DNA of 64,000 nt from Fistulifera solaris (lineage: Eukaryota > Bacillariophyta > Bacillariophyceae > Naviculales > Stauroneidaceae), in assembly GCA_030295235.1 (NCBI GenBank), contig AP026123.1:310001-374000 (forward strand), written 5' to 3'. The notes under the pieces were generated by a model that saw only the letters and a list, made by a program, of their open reading frames with translations, did no database searches and was not told the origin of the DNA. Made by a program: the position numbers and the translations under genes. Position 1 is the stretch's first letter. Each line of letters opens with the position of its first letter. Of this stretch, positions 1 through 9,494 are shown in pieces.

Positions 1-345
1 GCACGGCTTTGTTCTCTTGAATGACAAAGCCTTTGGCTGACGACGTAAGAAAGCCCAGTCCGATGAGTGAATGCAATCTCTTCATCTCTAGAGTATGAAG
101 CTTGCTATAAAAATAATATTAAAAGCAAAGTGTCTTCAAACGGAATGTCTTTAGTGTGCAGAAGGCGTCGAAGTTTGGCAACGGGCTTTCGAACCGCAAG
201 AATGAGAAAACGGAACACGTTGGCCTTTTTCCAAAGCGAAAAAAAGAAAACAGAACTTTTGGTGAAATTCGGATGACAGCAGAACATCGTTGGCCTAAGT
301 AACAAGTACCGGTACGAAAGCGCAAAAGCGGTTATCAAGTGCCGG
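1..345. other. Left-edge non-coding stretch
   Basis: Only short overlapping open frames with no recognisable protein character are present. No RNA gene or repeat was seen before the tandem array begins near 350. Confidence 0.4.
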
Positions 346-349
346 ATGC

Positions 350-1295
350 CGGAAGTTGAAAGTCTACGTAACCTTCACGTAGCTCTCGTGGGGAAATTTA
401 TCGACAGAGGGAAAACCCGGATATTGTCCAATTTCGAACACACCATCTTTCGCGTCTTTTGGGCATCAATGTCACCAAAACGTTGCCCAACATTGCTTAT
501 GCAAGCCATGAAACTTTATTCGACTTTTTGTTTGACAATGTAAGATGAAAAAGTAGAAAGACACGACGCTTCCAATGTCTACGCGTAATCTGCGTAGCCG
601 CCGTAGGAAATTTATCTCTGCAGGGGTACCCGGAGTTTGTGTTCTTCGCCATCATCCAATTCTTCGACCTGCAGTGCACAGATGTCAGCGTGTCCTTATC
701 CTCCGTATCTGGTTCGTATCTTGAAGCAATAATGGCCTTCGAAATGAAAACAAAACGTCGATGGAACGAACGATGCAGCGCTTCGAATGTCTACGTAACC
801 TTCACGTAGCTCTCGTAGGGAAATTTATCGACAGAGGGGAAACCCGGATATTGTCCAATTTCGAACACACCATCTTTCGCGTCTTTTGGGCATCAATGTC
901 ACCCAAACGTTGCCCAACATCGCTTATGTAAGCCATCAAACAATATTCAACTTTTAGTTGACAATGAAAGATGAAACAGTTGCAAGACACGACGCTTCCA
1001 ATGTCTACGCGTATTCTGCGTAGCCGCCGTAGGAAATTTATCTCTGCAGGGGTACCCGGAGTTTGCGTTCTTCGCCATCATCCAATTCTTCGACCTGCAG
1101 TGCACAGATGTCAGCGTGTCCTTATCCTCCGTATCTGGTTCGTCTCAAGACGCATTAATGGCCTTCGAAATGAAAACAAAACGTCGATGGAACGAACGAT
1201 GCAGCGCTTCGAATGTCTACGTAATCTTCACGTAGCTCTCGTAGGAAATTTATCGACAGAGGGAAAACCCGGATATTGTCCAATTTCGAACACGT
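350..1295. repeat. Higher-order tandem repeat, ~427-bp unit made of two ~213-bp related halves
   Basis: Two full copies and a truncated third of a ~427-bp unit are visible. The landmark ctacgtaacc/ctacgtaatc starts at 364, 791 and 1217. Each unit also holds a diverged second version of the same landmark (gtctacgcgtaat...) near 577 and 1001, about half a unit away, followed by the same aggaaatttatc block. The array therefore looks like an older ~213-bp monomer that diverged into A and B types and was then amplified as AB pairs. The third copy stops abruptly near 1290 in front of a GGTACC microsatellite. No protein-coding signal is seen. Confidence 0.85.
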
Positions 1296-1312
1296 TGTAG
1301 GGGTAGGGGTCG

Positions 1313-1337
1313 GGTACCGGTACCGGTACCGGTACCC
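1313..1337. repeat. (GGTACC)n microsatellite
   Basis: Four perfect copies of the palindromic hexamer GGTACC sit just after a G-rich patch (ggggtaggggtcggg). They mark the junction between the truncated tandem-repeat copy and the promoter side of the next gene. Confidence 0.8.
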
Positions 1338-1479
1338 AGATAATTCACGATGATGGCATCTCATCGGCGGAACCACCCAAAAAGCTGAGTCAAAAAAATA
1401 AAAATTGGTTGTGCAATCTCACTTTCCATCTATGGTTGCATTGTTATCATTTTTAAAATTTACTCTTTATGGTCTCAAC

Positions 1480-2970
1480 ATGCGATTTGATCATAGCGTA
1501 ATCATCTTTCTTGGGGCGTCGTTGCTGCCGCATTTAGATGCTTTTAGTTTTGTCAAAAACAGGGTGGCGCAACACCCGAAAGTAGCGTCACACATTCGGG
1601 TCTTTTCCAAAGATACTGATGATTATGACGATTGGTACGACGATTTCGATCCATCTGATTTCGAGACTCCTGCTCTTAGCAATGGCAGTCGTCGCCGACC
1701 GCATGGCTACATACGAGACACGAGCGAGGACAATTCGAATGTAAATTTAGATGCCGTGAATGCACTCTTGCAAGAAAGAGCAGATGCACGTTCAAACTGG
1801 AATTTCGATGTTGCGGATAAATTAAAAGAGCGGCTACTGCGAGAACACGGTGTGAGAGTGCTAGACAGGGAAGGGATTTGGAGGTCGGGATGCAGTGAAA
1901 GCGGCAGTGGTTCGAAGTTTGGTCGACGAAAACAGTCTCGTGGTAGGGATCCTATGATGGGTCGATCTGACTCTCGTCGTAGCACACCCTTACGCGATTT
2001 TGGACCCAAAGGTCATGACTATCGACGCGTGGGGGCAAGAGTGGAAAATGAAAGCGAAATTGATGCCGCGCTCGCTGAGCGGCTGCAGTGCAAATTGAAT
2101 AGAAATTTCCGTCGCGCGGACGAAATTCAATTCGACTTGATGACCCGAGGTGTTTTCATTAATGACGGTACAAAGGAGTGGAGAGGAGATGGTAAGGCTC
2201 TCGACATAACAACCGAAATACCCAGTAAGAATGAGCGTGCAACACAGCAGTATGCGCCATCTCCTGCTCGGAAATATTCCCAATCACCCTACAGTGAATA
2301 TTCCGAAGACTTGCCACGGATTGAAGATTTGGTAGCAGAACGATCAAAAGCCAAAGCTATTAGTGACTATCGCACAGCCGATGCTATACGCGAAGAATTG
2401 CGCTTGGTTCACAATGTTTTTATTAACGATCGATTGTTGCTATGGTCAGTGGGCGGTCATTTTGACCCACCTCAAGAGTGGCGCCGGTCAAGTACTTCCC
2501 ATGAAATATCGGACCATGATGCTAACGAAGTAAAAAGGATGTTGCAAGAACGCACCGAAGCCCGATTGGTCAGAAACTTCAAAGAAGCTGATGAGATTCG
2601 TGAGAACCTGCGAACTAAGTTTAACGTTCTCATTAGTGATCGGTCAAGTGAGTGGTGGGTGGAATGGCCTCTTTCGGATGAGTCTAGAAGTAGAGCTTCT
2701 GAAAGTGATCAGTACAATTTGGACGTCAATGAAGTATTAGATTCTGATGGGCCATCTTTTGCTAATGAGTATGAAACAGCGATATGCGAGCCTTCTGGTA
2801 ACACAGCTGATTCAAGTGAGTTGCAACGGCTCACGGTCGCTGCACTAAAGGAGAAACTGCGTGAAGCTGGCCTTCCCGTTAGTGGAAAGAAGTCAGAATT
2901 GATCGCTAGATTAACATCATCTTTTAGAGGAATCAATCTATTCTCATTATATGGAGGCTTTTATTTATGA
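1480..2970 (+). CDS. Plastid-type protein with four CysRS-tail-like repeats and a C-terminal SAP domain
   Basis: The frame is open from 1405, but the ATG at 1480 gives the best start: it begins a hydrophobic signal peptide ending in LLPHLDAFSF, matching the AF cleavage motif of diatom plastid presequences. The mature protein (496 aa from this start) has four ~45-residue helical units at about 91-136, 193-238, 281-326 and 350-395. Each follows the pattern LL-ER--AR---NF--AD-IR--L---V-I-DR---W, which resembles the C-terminal tail domain of cysteinyl-tRNA synthetases. A SAP motif (about 448-480, LTVAALKEKLREAGLPVSGK) follows. SAP domains bind DNA or RNA, so a plastid nucleoid or RNA-associated role is an inference. 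There is no synthetase catalytic core. No frame breaks are seen. Confidence 0.8.
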   Translation: MRFDHSVIIFLGASLLPHLDAFSFVKNRVAQHPKVASHIRVFSKDTDDYDDWYDDFDPSDFETPALSNGSRRRPHGYIRDTSEDNSNVNLDAVNALLQERADARSNWNFDVADKLKERLLREHGVRVLDREGIWRSGCSESGSGSKFGRRKQSRGRDPMMGRSDSRRSTPLRDFGPKGHDYRRVGARVENESEIDAALAERLQCKLNRNFRRADEIQFDLMTRGVFINDGTKEWRGDGKALDITTEIPSKNERATQQYAPSPARKYSQSPYSEYSEDLPRIEDLVAERSKAKAISDYRTADAIREELRLVHNVFINDRLLLWSVGGHFDPPQEWRRSSTSHEISDHDANEVKRMLQERTEARLVRNFKEADEIRENLRTKFNVLISDRSSEWWVEWPLSDESRSRASESDQYNLDVNEVLDSDGPSFANEYETAICEPSGNTADSSELQRLTVAALKEKLREAGLPVSGKKSELIARLTSSFRGINLFSLYGGFYL

Positions 2971-3179
2971 TAATTGCTTGCAGACGAGGTCAAGGGTATT
3001 CGTACCAGCAGGGAAAGACTCGTTGTGAAGACTAGTCCTAAATGTTTAGTCCATTGAGTTGCCATTTGTCGTAGCTTTGTCACTTCTCTTGTTTCTGTCA
3101 ATGGGTAACTCTAAGCTGGCCGCATGTGATTCGTAATACATTGCGTAGGTCTAAATGAGGAGTTTATATACTCATAAAA

Positions 3180-3870
3180 CCTGGAACTGTCTTTCTATTA
3201 ATTTCAATTCTCAAAACACTAGTTCCCGAATATCAGGAACGTCCACAGCATTTTGTATGATCCAAAACACCGATTCCAGAATAACTGGAACATCCACGAA
3301 ATGTCTGTTTTGACTCGAAGAAACAACTGGTCCAGAATTTCTGGACCAATCACACAGAATTTCTGGTTCACACAAACCACGAATTCCAGAATTTCTGGAA
3401 TTTGCTCAAACTGGCTGTATTTCACAAAACACTAGTTCCCGAATATCAGAACGTCCACAGCTTTTTTGTATGATCCAAAACACCGATTCCAGAATAATTG
3501 GAACGTCCACAAGTAGAGAAAGTAATACTAAAAGGACAAGTTTCAAAAAAAAAAAAAAAAAAAAAATGTCTGATTGATTCGAAGAAATAACAGCTCCAGA
3601 ATTTCTGGACCAGTCACACAGAATTTCTGGTTGACACAAAACCACGAATTCCAGAATTTCTGGCTGTATTTCTGAAAAACACCAGTTCCCGAATATCAGG
3701 AACGTCACAGCATTTTTGTATGATCCAAAACACCGATTCCAGAATAACTGGAACGTCCACAAAATATCTGTTTGACTCGAAGAAACAACTGGTCCAGAAT
3801 TTCTGGACCAGTCACACAGAATTTCTGGTTGACAATAAACCACGTATTCCAGAATTTCTGGAACGACGGT
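3180..3870. repeat. Palindromic minisatellite, reverse orientation
   Basis: Imperfect tandem units contain TTCCAGAATTTCTGGAA and ACAGAATTTCTGGTT palindromes, separated by linkers such as ccgaatatcaggaacgtcc and ctcgaagaaacaactggtcc. This is the reverse complement of the unit in the large array at 51.7-55.9 kb. A 20+ base poly-A run lies near 3546-3566. The block sits between the convergent 3' ends of the SAP and LRR genes. The open frames across it are by-products of the repeat. Confidence 0.85.
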
Positions 3871-4037
3871 TGTCGTAGCTTTGCCACTTCTCTTTTTGTC
3901 AATAAATAGTTCTTAGCTGGCCTCGATTGTTTCATAACACATTGTGTAGGTTTACAAGAAGAATGAAGTACTCAAAATACCTGGAACTGTCTTTCTATCA
4001 ATAGTTTAGAATGTATGTATGTCTTGCAAGAAACTTC

Positions 4038-6186
4038 TCAAAAGCACTCGGAGCAACACGAACAAGAAATCGCCGAGCAATCAGTTGCAAAAAGCTGTAA
4101 ATATGTTGGATTGGACTCTCTTCGCGTGCTCAGCACTTTGCAAATATCCTCGAACGATCCAGCAAATTGATTGCCATGCGATGAGAAAAGAACTGAAATA
4201 AGGGAAATTGTGAGACCCAAGGTTTGTGCGAAATCATAGGCCATTTGAGCGAAGTACTTACTGAGGTTCTCGAGCCGAGACAACGCAACCACAGGTAAGG
4301 CCTCGGTGAGGTTGTTGTTTTCTACTTGCAACACCATCAATTCCGTCAAATTGGCGACATCAGACGAGAGCCCTCCGACAAACGTGTTGTTGTTCAGATC
4401 AAGAGCTTTGAGCGCGGCAATCGAATACAGGCTTTCTGGTAGCACTCCAGTCATTTTGTTATCATCTAGTTCAAGGATTTGAAGCTGTTTAAGATTTCCG
4501 ATGCTTGAAGAGATAGTACCATTGATCTGGTTATGATCGAGAGAGAGCTGGATCAACGAAGAGAGCGCAAACAATTCCGATGGCAAGGGCCCTTTGAGTC
4601 CATTGTCTTTCACCACAACCTTTGTCACTTGTTTCGTCGTGTCGCACGAAACACCGTACCAATCGCAGTGATGTTCATCGCTGAGCCATCGCTTTTCGCA
4701 ACTCAGATCGCCTGTCGAGCAAGACACCCAAGCATCACCTTGTGTGGCATAGTAAAGAAGAACCAGCACGTATCGTTCGACGGTATCGCGGCCGTTCCCC
4801 GGACAAGCGATGTAGCCATCTTCCTGATCCAACCACATTCTTGCCCACCATTCCGGTGATCCTGGGGTCAGGCCTACGACTGGATTGGATACATTGGAGA
4901 AAAGCATGACCAACTCGGTGGAACGTAGCTCTGGTTCCATACCACATTTCTCCATAATAGTCCCAGTACGACCAGGGAAAGTAGGCACCAGCGTGGTAGA
5001 AGGACCATTTGTGATTGACGGCTGCAATGAAAGAGAAGGAATATCGGATGGAAAGTCGGATGAGAGAGAGTCGACAGTCGGTTGTTCCTCGTCTGGCTGT
5101 AAGAGTACGCTTGAACTCGGCGAGAGGGAAGAAACTGCTCCGATGGCAGTCGGCGTGGACGGAACTAACTCGGGTGAGGGCGGAGCTGCTCCCGTTGGCT
5201 CTGCTACGGCTGGCATGACGCTGGCTTGGGGCATACTGTTTGTCGGTGCCGTCCCGGCGAGCTCTCGCCCGTTGGTGTCGCTACAGGCGATCCATTCGGG
5301 CTGGGTGCAATCGGCGATCCTTGCACCGGTGTAAGAGTAACCGATCCTCCTTCTGATGGAATTGCCACGGGAAGAGTAGCCGTGGGTGATCCTACCGTCG
5401 GATTGGATACAGGTGATTCGGCACTCGGCAACGATCCTGGCGATCCGGTTGTGGGGGCTGGAAGGGGCGATCCGACCGTAGGAGACGAGACTGGTGACGT
5501 CTCTCCGGTCGGTGTTACGACCGAACCATCTGTAGGTGAAGGAAATGGCAATCCACCTTCAGTCGGAGTCGATACGGGCGATTCGGCGGGGGTTGCAACA
5601 GGAGATCCTCCTGTTGGAGACACAGGAGATCCTTCCGACGGAGATGAGACTGGCGATCCTTCTGTAGGTAATGAGACTGGAGATTCTTCTCCAGTTGGCG
5701 TCGCTACAGGTGGTCCTTCTGAAGGAGACGAGACGGGAGATCCCTCTCCAGTCGGTGTCGTTACCGGCGCGACGTCAGTGGGCGATGCCACTGGCGTTCC
5801 TTCTCCAGTGGGTGTTACGACCGATCCTTCCGTGGGGGCTGAAACCGGAGAACCTTCACCAATCGGTGAAAGTACAGGAAAGGCGCCTGGTGGAGTCACA
5901 ACACTTCCCGATGGAGGTGTTACAGGCTGAACGGGAAGAGACATTGACATGGACTGCATTTCCAAGTTGCTCTCAGCGTAATCCCTCATCAGAGCATCCA
6001 AAAATACGTCAACTTGGTGCTTATCGGTGAATCTGTTCTCAGTCATTGCTCGTCGATTGGTGAGTTTGATCTCATAGGATTGATTGCGCATGCGCTTCAA
6101 AGCAGCATCTGCTCCTCCCAAGGCGAACAGCAAAAGAAAGCTGTCCGAAACATGATCAGAAAGCTTTGTAAATTGCCAACTAGACT
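4038..6186 (-). CDS. Secreted or membrane LRR protein with long Pro/Thr/Ser-rich stalk
   Basis: Reading leftwards, there is a short hydrophobic segment (DSFLLLFALGGADAA, ~6170-6110), a charged region, then about 250 residues of (S/T)PV-PTGE repeats. Next comes a cysteine-containing N-cap (HHCDWYGVSC) and four to five plant-type LRRs (LDLNNNTFVGGLSSDVANLT) ending in a Cys-rich tail. Such proteins are usually cell-surface receptors or adhesins. A 69-bp GT-AG intron (4193-4261) splits an LRR; splicing restores ENLILFSSHGNQFAGSFE. The intron is a multiple of three and lacks a stop, so retention would add 23 residues. A one-base frame change sits at the CCC run 5253-5255, within the stalk. No convincing ATG is present, so the first exon is probably missing from this call; an internal ATG lies at 6091. 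Confidence 0.7.
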
Positions 6187-6804
6187 ACGTACTCCAATGC
6201 AAGGTGGCTCAATTATTTGTCGTCTCGTTAAACAAACAAAGATGGACGATTGTAATCAAGGCAATGATTTCGCAACTTTTCTGGTTTCCACTCCGTTTAT
6301 TTATTGGAAAATGTCCTCGTTGTGGATCTGTCGTTTCGAATTTCAATTCATTATACGTCCATGAAGATTGAACATAAGGGCAGCTTCAACGGTGAAAACA
6401 GTTCACCCTAAATACATTCGGTCGTCCATCAGAAACCGGTACTGAAGATGGCTACAGTTTGAAATGCAACGGCTATTTTCAAAGTCGACCCGTCGTCCGT
6501 CGTCGTGCACCTTTGTCGTCAACGTCAAATCAGTTTCCGTTGATGATCTTGGTAAATAGTATAAATTGTGTTGCTTACCTGAGCTTCTTACTATACATAT
6601 AATGTACTAAGAAAATTAAAGCGTTACCCCCTCGTCATGTCCTTCGACCTCCCTCGTCGTAAAAAACACCACGAGTAAACACCATTGACCTTTTTTTTGT
6701 TTCGAATCAAAACCGTGCAATTCGCAAGGTGTTGCAGAAGACCCTAAGGTTTATTTTCATTTCTACAAAAGAGAAAAGCTTAATCGCTCATCCGGACTTG
6801 CAGA
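6187..6804. other. Divergent intergenic region
   Basis: This stretch lies between the 5' side of the LRR gene and the start of the glycosyltransferase gene. It should hold both promoters and perhaps the missing first exon of the LRR gene, but no clear signal-peptide exon or core promoter element could be identified. Confidence 0.3.
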
Positions 6805-8226
6805 ATGCCGCCTTCATCCGTTCTCGTACCGACCCTTCTTGTCTGCTCGATCGTTTGTTGTCTCTACCCAATTCTCCTGTCATCTCCGCATCCTACCTTC
6901 CATCGAAGTGCAATATCTCGAGAACTGGACTCATTTGTCACTCAAAAGCTAAATCTCACCGCATTATACCCTCCGGAAGAACCTCTTCCGAACCCACCGC
7001 TCTCGGATGGACACGACACATTCAGCGCCTGTTTACTGGTGATGGACGACAATCATCGACTGATCGAGTGGCTTGCTTACCATTATCATGTGTTACCGCT
7101 GCGCTATTTGGTTGTTGCGGTCGATCCAAGAAGCAAAACAACACCCACGAGTATATTGAATCGCTGGCGTGAGCAGGGAATGTACATTTTGGAGTGGTCC
7201 GATCGAGATTTTTGGAAACGAAAATCGCCATTGCGCGACATTCCGGATGATGCCGAGCTGCAAGTCAAGCGTGACCGCCATCGTGGTCGACAAAAGTACT
7301 TTTACCGACAATGCTTAATCCATTTGAAGGAAGAGAATCGCACGTGGGTCTCTCTTCATGATTCCGACGAATACATGGTGTACAACCATGCGGGCGGAGA
7401 CAAGTTTCGAGAGTGGGAAGACAAAATGAAAGATCGTCATTCAAGAAGTGTTCATAGTAAGGAGGTTCGTATTGAACCATCCAAGACACCACCGACCACG
7501 GCTGAAGAAGGAGCAATGATCAAATACATTCGTCAAGAACAAGAGGCTGGTCTCGAGTTTTATCAATCTCCTTGCATCGGTATTCCTCGCCTTACATTCA
7601 GCGCCGTGGAAACCAGCACATCCATCACAAAAGGCCTTGCTCCAGAAATAGCATCATCTTTTGATCTTGAGCAATTTGACACACTGCGCTGGAGGAAACA
7701 CGCACCTCGAAATGATTTTGTGAAGAATGCATTGGGCAAAGTCATGATCGATGTTTCTCGCGTCGATATGAAAAATACTCCCATGTTCAGGAGTTTACAT
7801 CGTCCTATTCAATCCATCTGTCCTGCACCGTGGCACAATGACTGGTCGTCGGGCATTCGAATCAATCATTATTTGGGGTCATGGGAGTCATATAGCTTTC
7901 GCGACGATGCTCGAAGGGGCTTTGAACGCAGTCGAGAGCAATGGGAATTCAAATCAACTTCGAGCGCCGTGCAAGATGACGATAATGTCACACCCTGGCT
8001 GAATGGTTTCGTCGAAAGCCAGGGACTCCCGAAAGCTTCCAGTCTACTGCATAATATTGGTCTTCCCAAGCACTACCGCAATGAAAAGGATCATAGATGG
8101 AATTTACTACCCGACAAGTTGGCCAAAATCATGGAGACGGATGTTACCATTGCGAATGACAACAAAATGGTTGCGTTTGATGCCTTCGTTCGAGAGAAGT
8201 ATCGTAACTCATCGCTCCGCAGATAA
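6805..8226 (+). CDS. Type II membrane glycosyltransferase, GT92/DUF23-like
   Basis: This is a 473-residue protein with a single N-terminal hydrophobic anchor (about residues 5-27) after a very short cytosolic tail, the usual topology of Golgi glycosyltransferases. The catalytic part starts with SACLLVMDDNHRLIEWLAYHY and continues with LVVAVDP. A HDSDEY motif near residue 186 supplies the Asp-rich metal/nucleotide-sugar site expected of a GT-A fold. These features resemble family GT92 (DUF23), whose members transfer galactose or other sugars to glycans. The sugar and acceptor here are unknown. The frame is intact with no intron; the ATG at 6805 is chosen because it directly precedes the anchor. 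Confidence 0.7.
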   Translation: MPPSSVLVPTLLVCSIVCCLYPILLSSPHPTFHRSAISRELDSFVTQKLNLTALYPPEEPLPNPPLSDGHDTFSACLLVMDDNHRLIEWLAYHYHVLPLRYLVVAVDPRSKTTPTSILNRWREQGMYILEWSDRDFWKRKSPLRDIPDDAELQVKRDRHRGRQKYFYRQCLIHLKEENRTWVSLHDSDEYMVYNHAGGDKFREWEDKMKDRHSRSVHSKEVRIEPSKTPPTTAEEGAMIKYIRQEQEAGLEFYQSPCIGIPRLTFSAVETSTSITKGLAPEIASSFDLEQFDTLRWRKHAPRNDFVKNALGKVMIDVSRVDMKNTPMFRSLHRPIQSICPAPWHNDWSSGIRINHYLGSWESYSFRDDARRGFERSREQWEFKSTSSAVQDDDNVTPWLNGFVESQGLPKASSLLHNIGLPKHYRNEKDHRWNLLPDKLAKIMETDVTIANDNKMVAFDAFVREKYRNSSLRR

Positions 8227-8428
8227 GTGCTGCTTCACCTGCTCGATGTTATGTTTATTCTTTGCAGAGTGGCAGATAGCCTATTCTAGAAACCTTAGTT
8301 ATGTTGTTCAATGTTCTATTTTTACTTTGACAGATTGTTCGTTACGTCGTCTAAACTAGAGGATGCAATAGAAACACACAATTCACCTCGTTCACCATCA
8401 TGCACATAAATAATGAATGATCGCTCAT

Positions 8429-8772
8429 TCAAGCAGAAAAAGCATTCCCACAGGCTGGGCACTGGTTCTCTTCCGGGGGGAAAGAACGGCGCAGATCTTG
8501 CAGCGGCGCATATGGGCTTGATGTGCAAAGATACTACCCCATCCATTTGCAGGTAGCTTTTGAAAATGGAATCCCTGGAAAGTTGCAGTAGTAGCTTGAC
8601 GTGCACGAAGTCGTTCCGCCTCTCGTCGATGGTCTTCCAACAACTGTTCCTGGGTGTAGACGGCCACACGATGATCTCTGTGTCCTTTGTAGTCTCGCAA
8701 AACAATCGGCTCTGTCGAGATAGACTTGAGCGGTGCCTCGTCGTAACGGTCATCATCGTTGGATTTCGTCAT
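8429..8772 (-). CDS. Small zinc-ribbon protein (~114 aa), frame-broken
   Basis: From the ATG at 8772 a hydrophilic protein begins MTKSNDDDRYDEAP, followed by an Arg/Glu-rich helix (QEQLLEDHRREAERLRARQ). A first zinc knuckle, CKIC, follows. The frame then changes by one base inside a six-G run on the plus strand (8475-8480). In the next frame a matching second knuckle, CPACGNAFSA, is followed at once by a stop. CKIC and CPAC about 12 residues apart form a typical zinc ribbon, which supports one gene with a miscounted homopolymer. The function is unknown; no named family is recognised. The open frame reaches further upstream but only to non-ATG codons. Confidence 0.6.
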
Positions 8773-9494
8773 TTGTCGTTCTGCATGCGGGACGCGGGAC
8801 AGGAAATCGTTTTCGAATGGTGAGATAATCGCGACAAAAGAACATTGTGTTTGCAAATCATCGAATTGAATGCATCACATCATCTTACCAGTTCAGGTAG
8901 AAAATATAGAAACGAGATATAAGAAAGGAAATAAATGATGATTGTTTTGTTTGTGATGCAAAAGACAAGCTTTCTGCAATGTGTGATGGTGAAAGATTTT
9001 TTTGTTTTTGCGCGGTTTCGTGTTGTTTTTGTGTCTGATAATGGTGCGACAGGTACTATAAAAATTAAAGTAGGTTGCCCGAAGTTTGAAACAACCTCTG
9101 ACGTCATGCCTATTGAGTCATGAAAAGTCACGAGTTGTTACCACGATTTCTTCACACAACGCGCAGCATTCATTATTATCATCATTCTTTCAAACACCAC
9201 CATGGTAAGCTGCTATTGTCTTGATTATAATACACTATTCTTTAGCATCGTTTGCAAACGCGCCTGGTCGGAAATCGCCACATTTCCAATACTGGTATCG
9301 AGGATCTAACTTGATGCCAAACGCTTAGCCTTAATGCAGATAGGATTGATCTCCGATGTGAAAGAAAAAAGATCTTTGATGATAGCATCATTACAAGTAA
9401 CAGGGTCAAATGCATCTATTCTTATTCCCGTCCTGCAACAAATAAAGAAATAGTATTCGTTTACCTAGATTGTTCATCGTCAGCCTCTTTTCCC
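8773..9494. other. Intergenic region upstream of ATP-citrate lyase
   Basis: This divergent promoter interval contains bZIP-type palindromes near 9099-9120. An ATG followed directly by GTAAG occurs at 9202, but splicing it to the AGs near 9470-9485 does not give the lyase frame. Short open frames here look random. Confidence 0.35.
9099..9120. promoter_or_regulatory. Paired bZIP-like sites TGACGTCA and TGAGTCA
   Basis: A perfect CRE-type palindrome TGACGTCA (9099-9106) is followed eight bases later by an AP-1-type TGAGTCA (9114-9120), about 390 bp upstream of the ATP-citrate lyase start. In diatoms, TGACGT-type elements take part in CO2/cAMP control of some promoters; whether they act here is an inference from the motif only. 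Confidence 0.3.

Noticed and set aside
3241-3843. Open frames in the 3.2-3.9 kb minisatellite
   Set aside because: They are translations of the repeat and its poly-A tract.
5226-5930. 234-codon open frame on the plus strand opposite the LRR stalk
   Set aside because: It is the antisense of the PTG repeat (reads as DTGDPSVGDETG...); repeat composition keeps it open without coding evidence.
8322-8756. 144-codon minus-strand frame overlapping the zinc-ribbon gene
   Set aside because: It lacks protein-like features; the overlapping frame has an ATG, a helix and the CKIC/CPAC pair.
9202-9210. Start codon followed immediately by a splice donor (ATG|GTAAG) as the true ATP-citrate lyase start
   Set aside because: Neither available acceptor near 9470-9485 brings it into the lyase frame, so the ATG at 9495 is kept.
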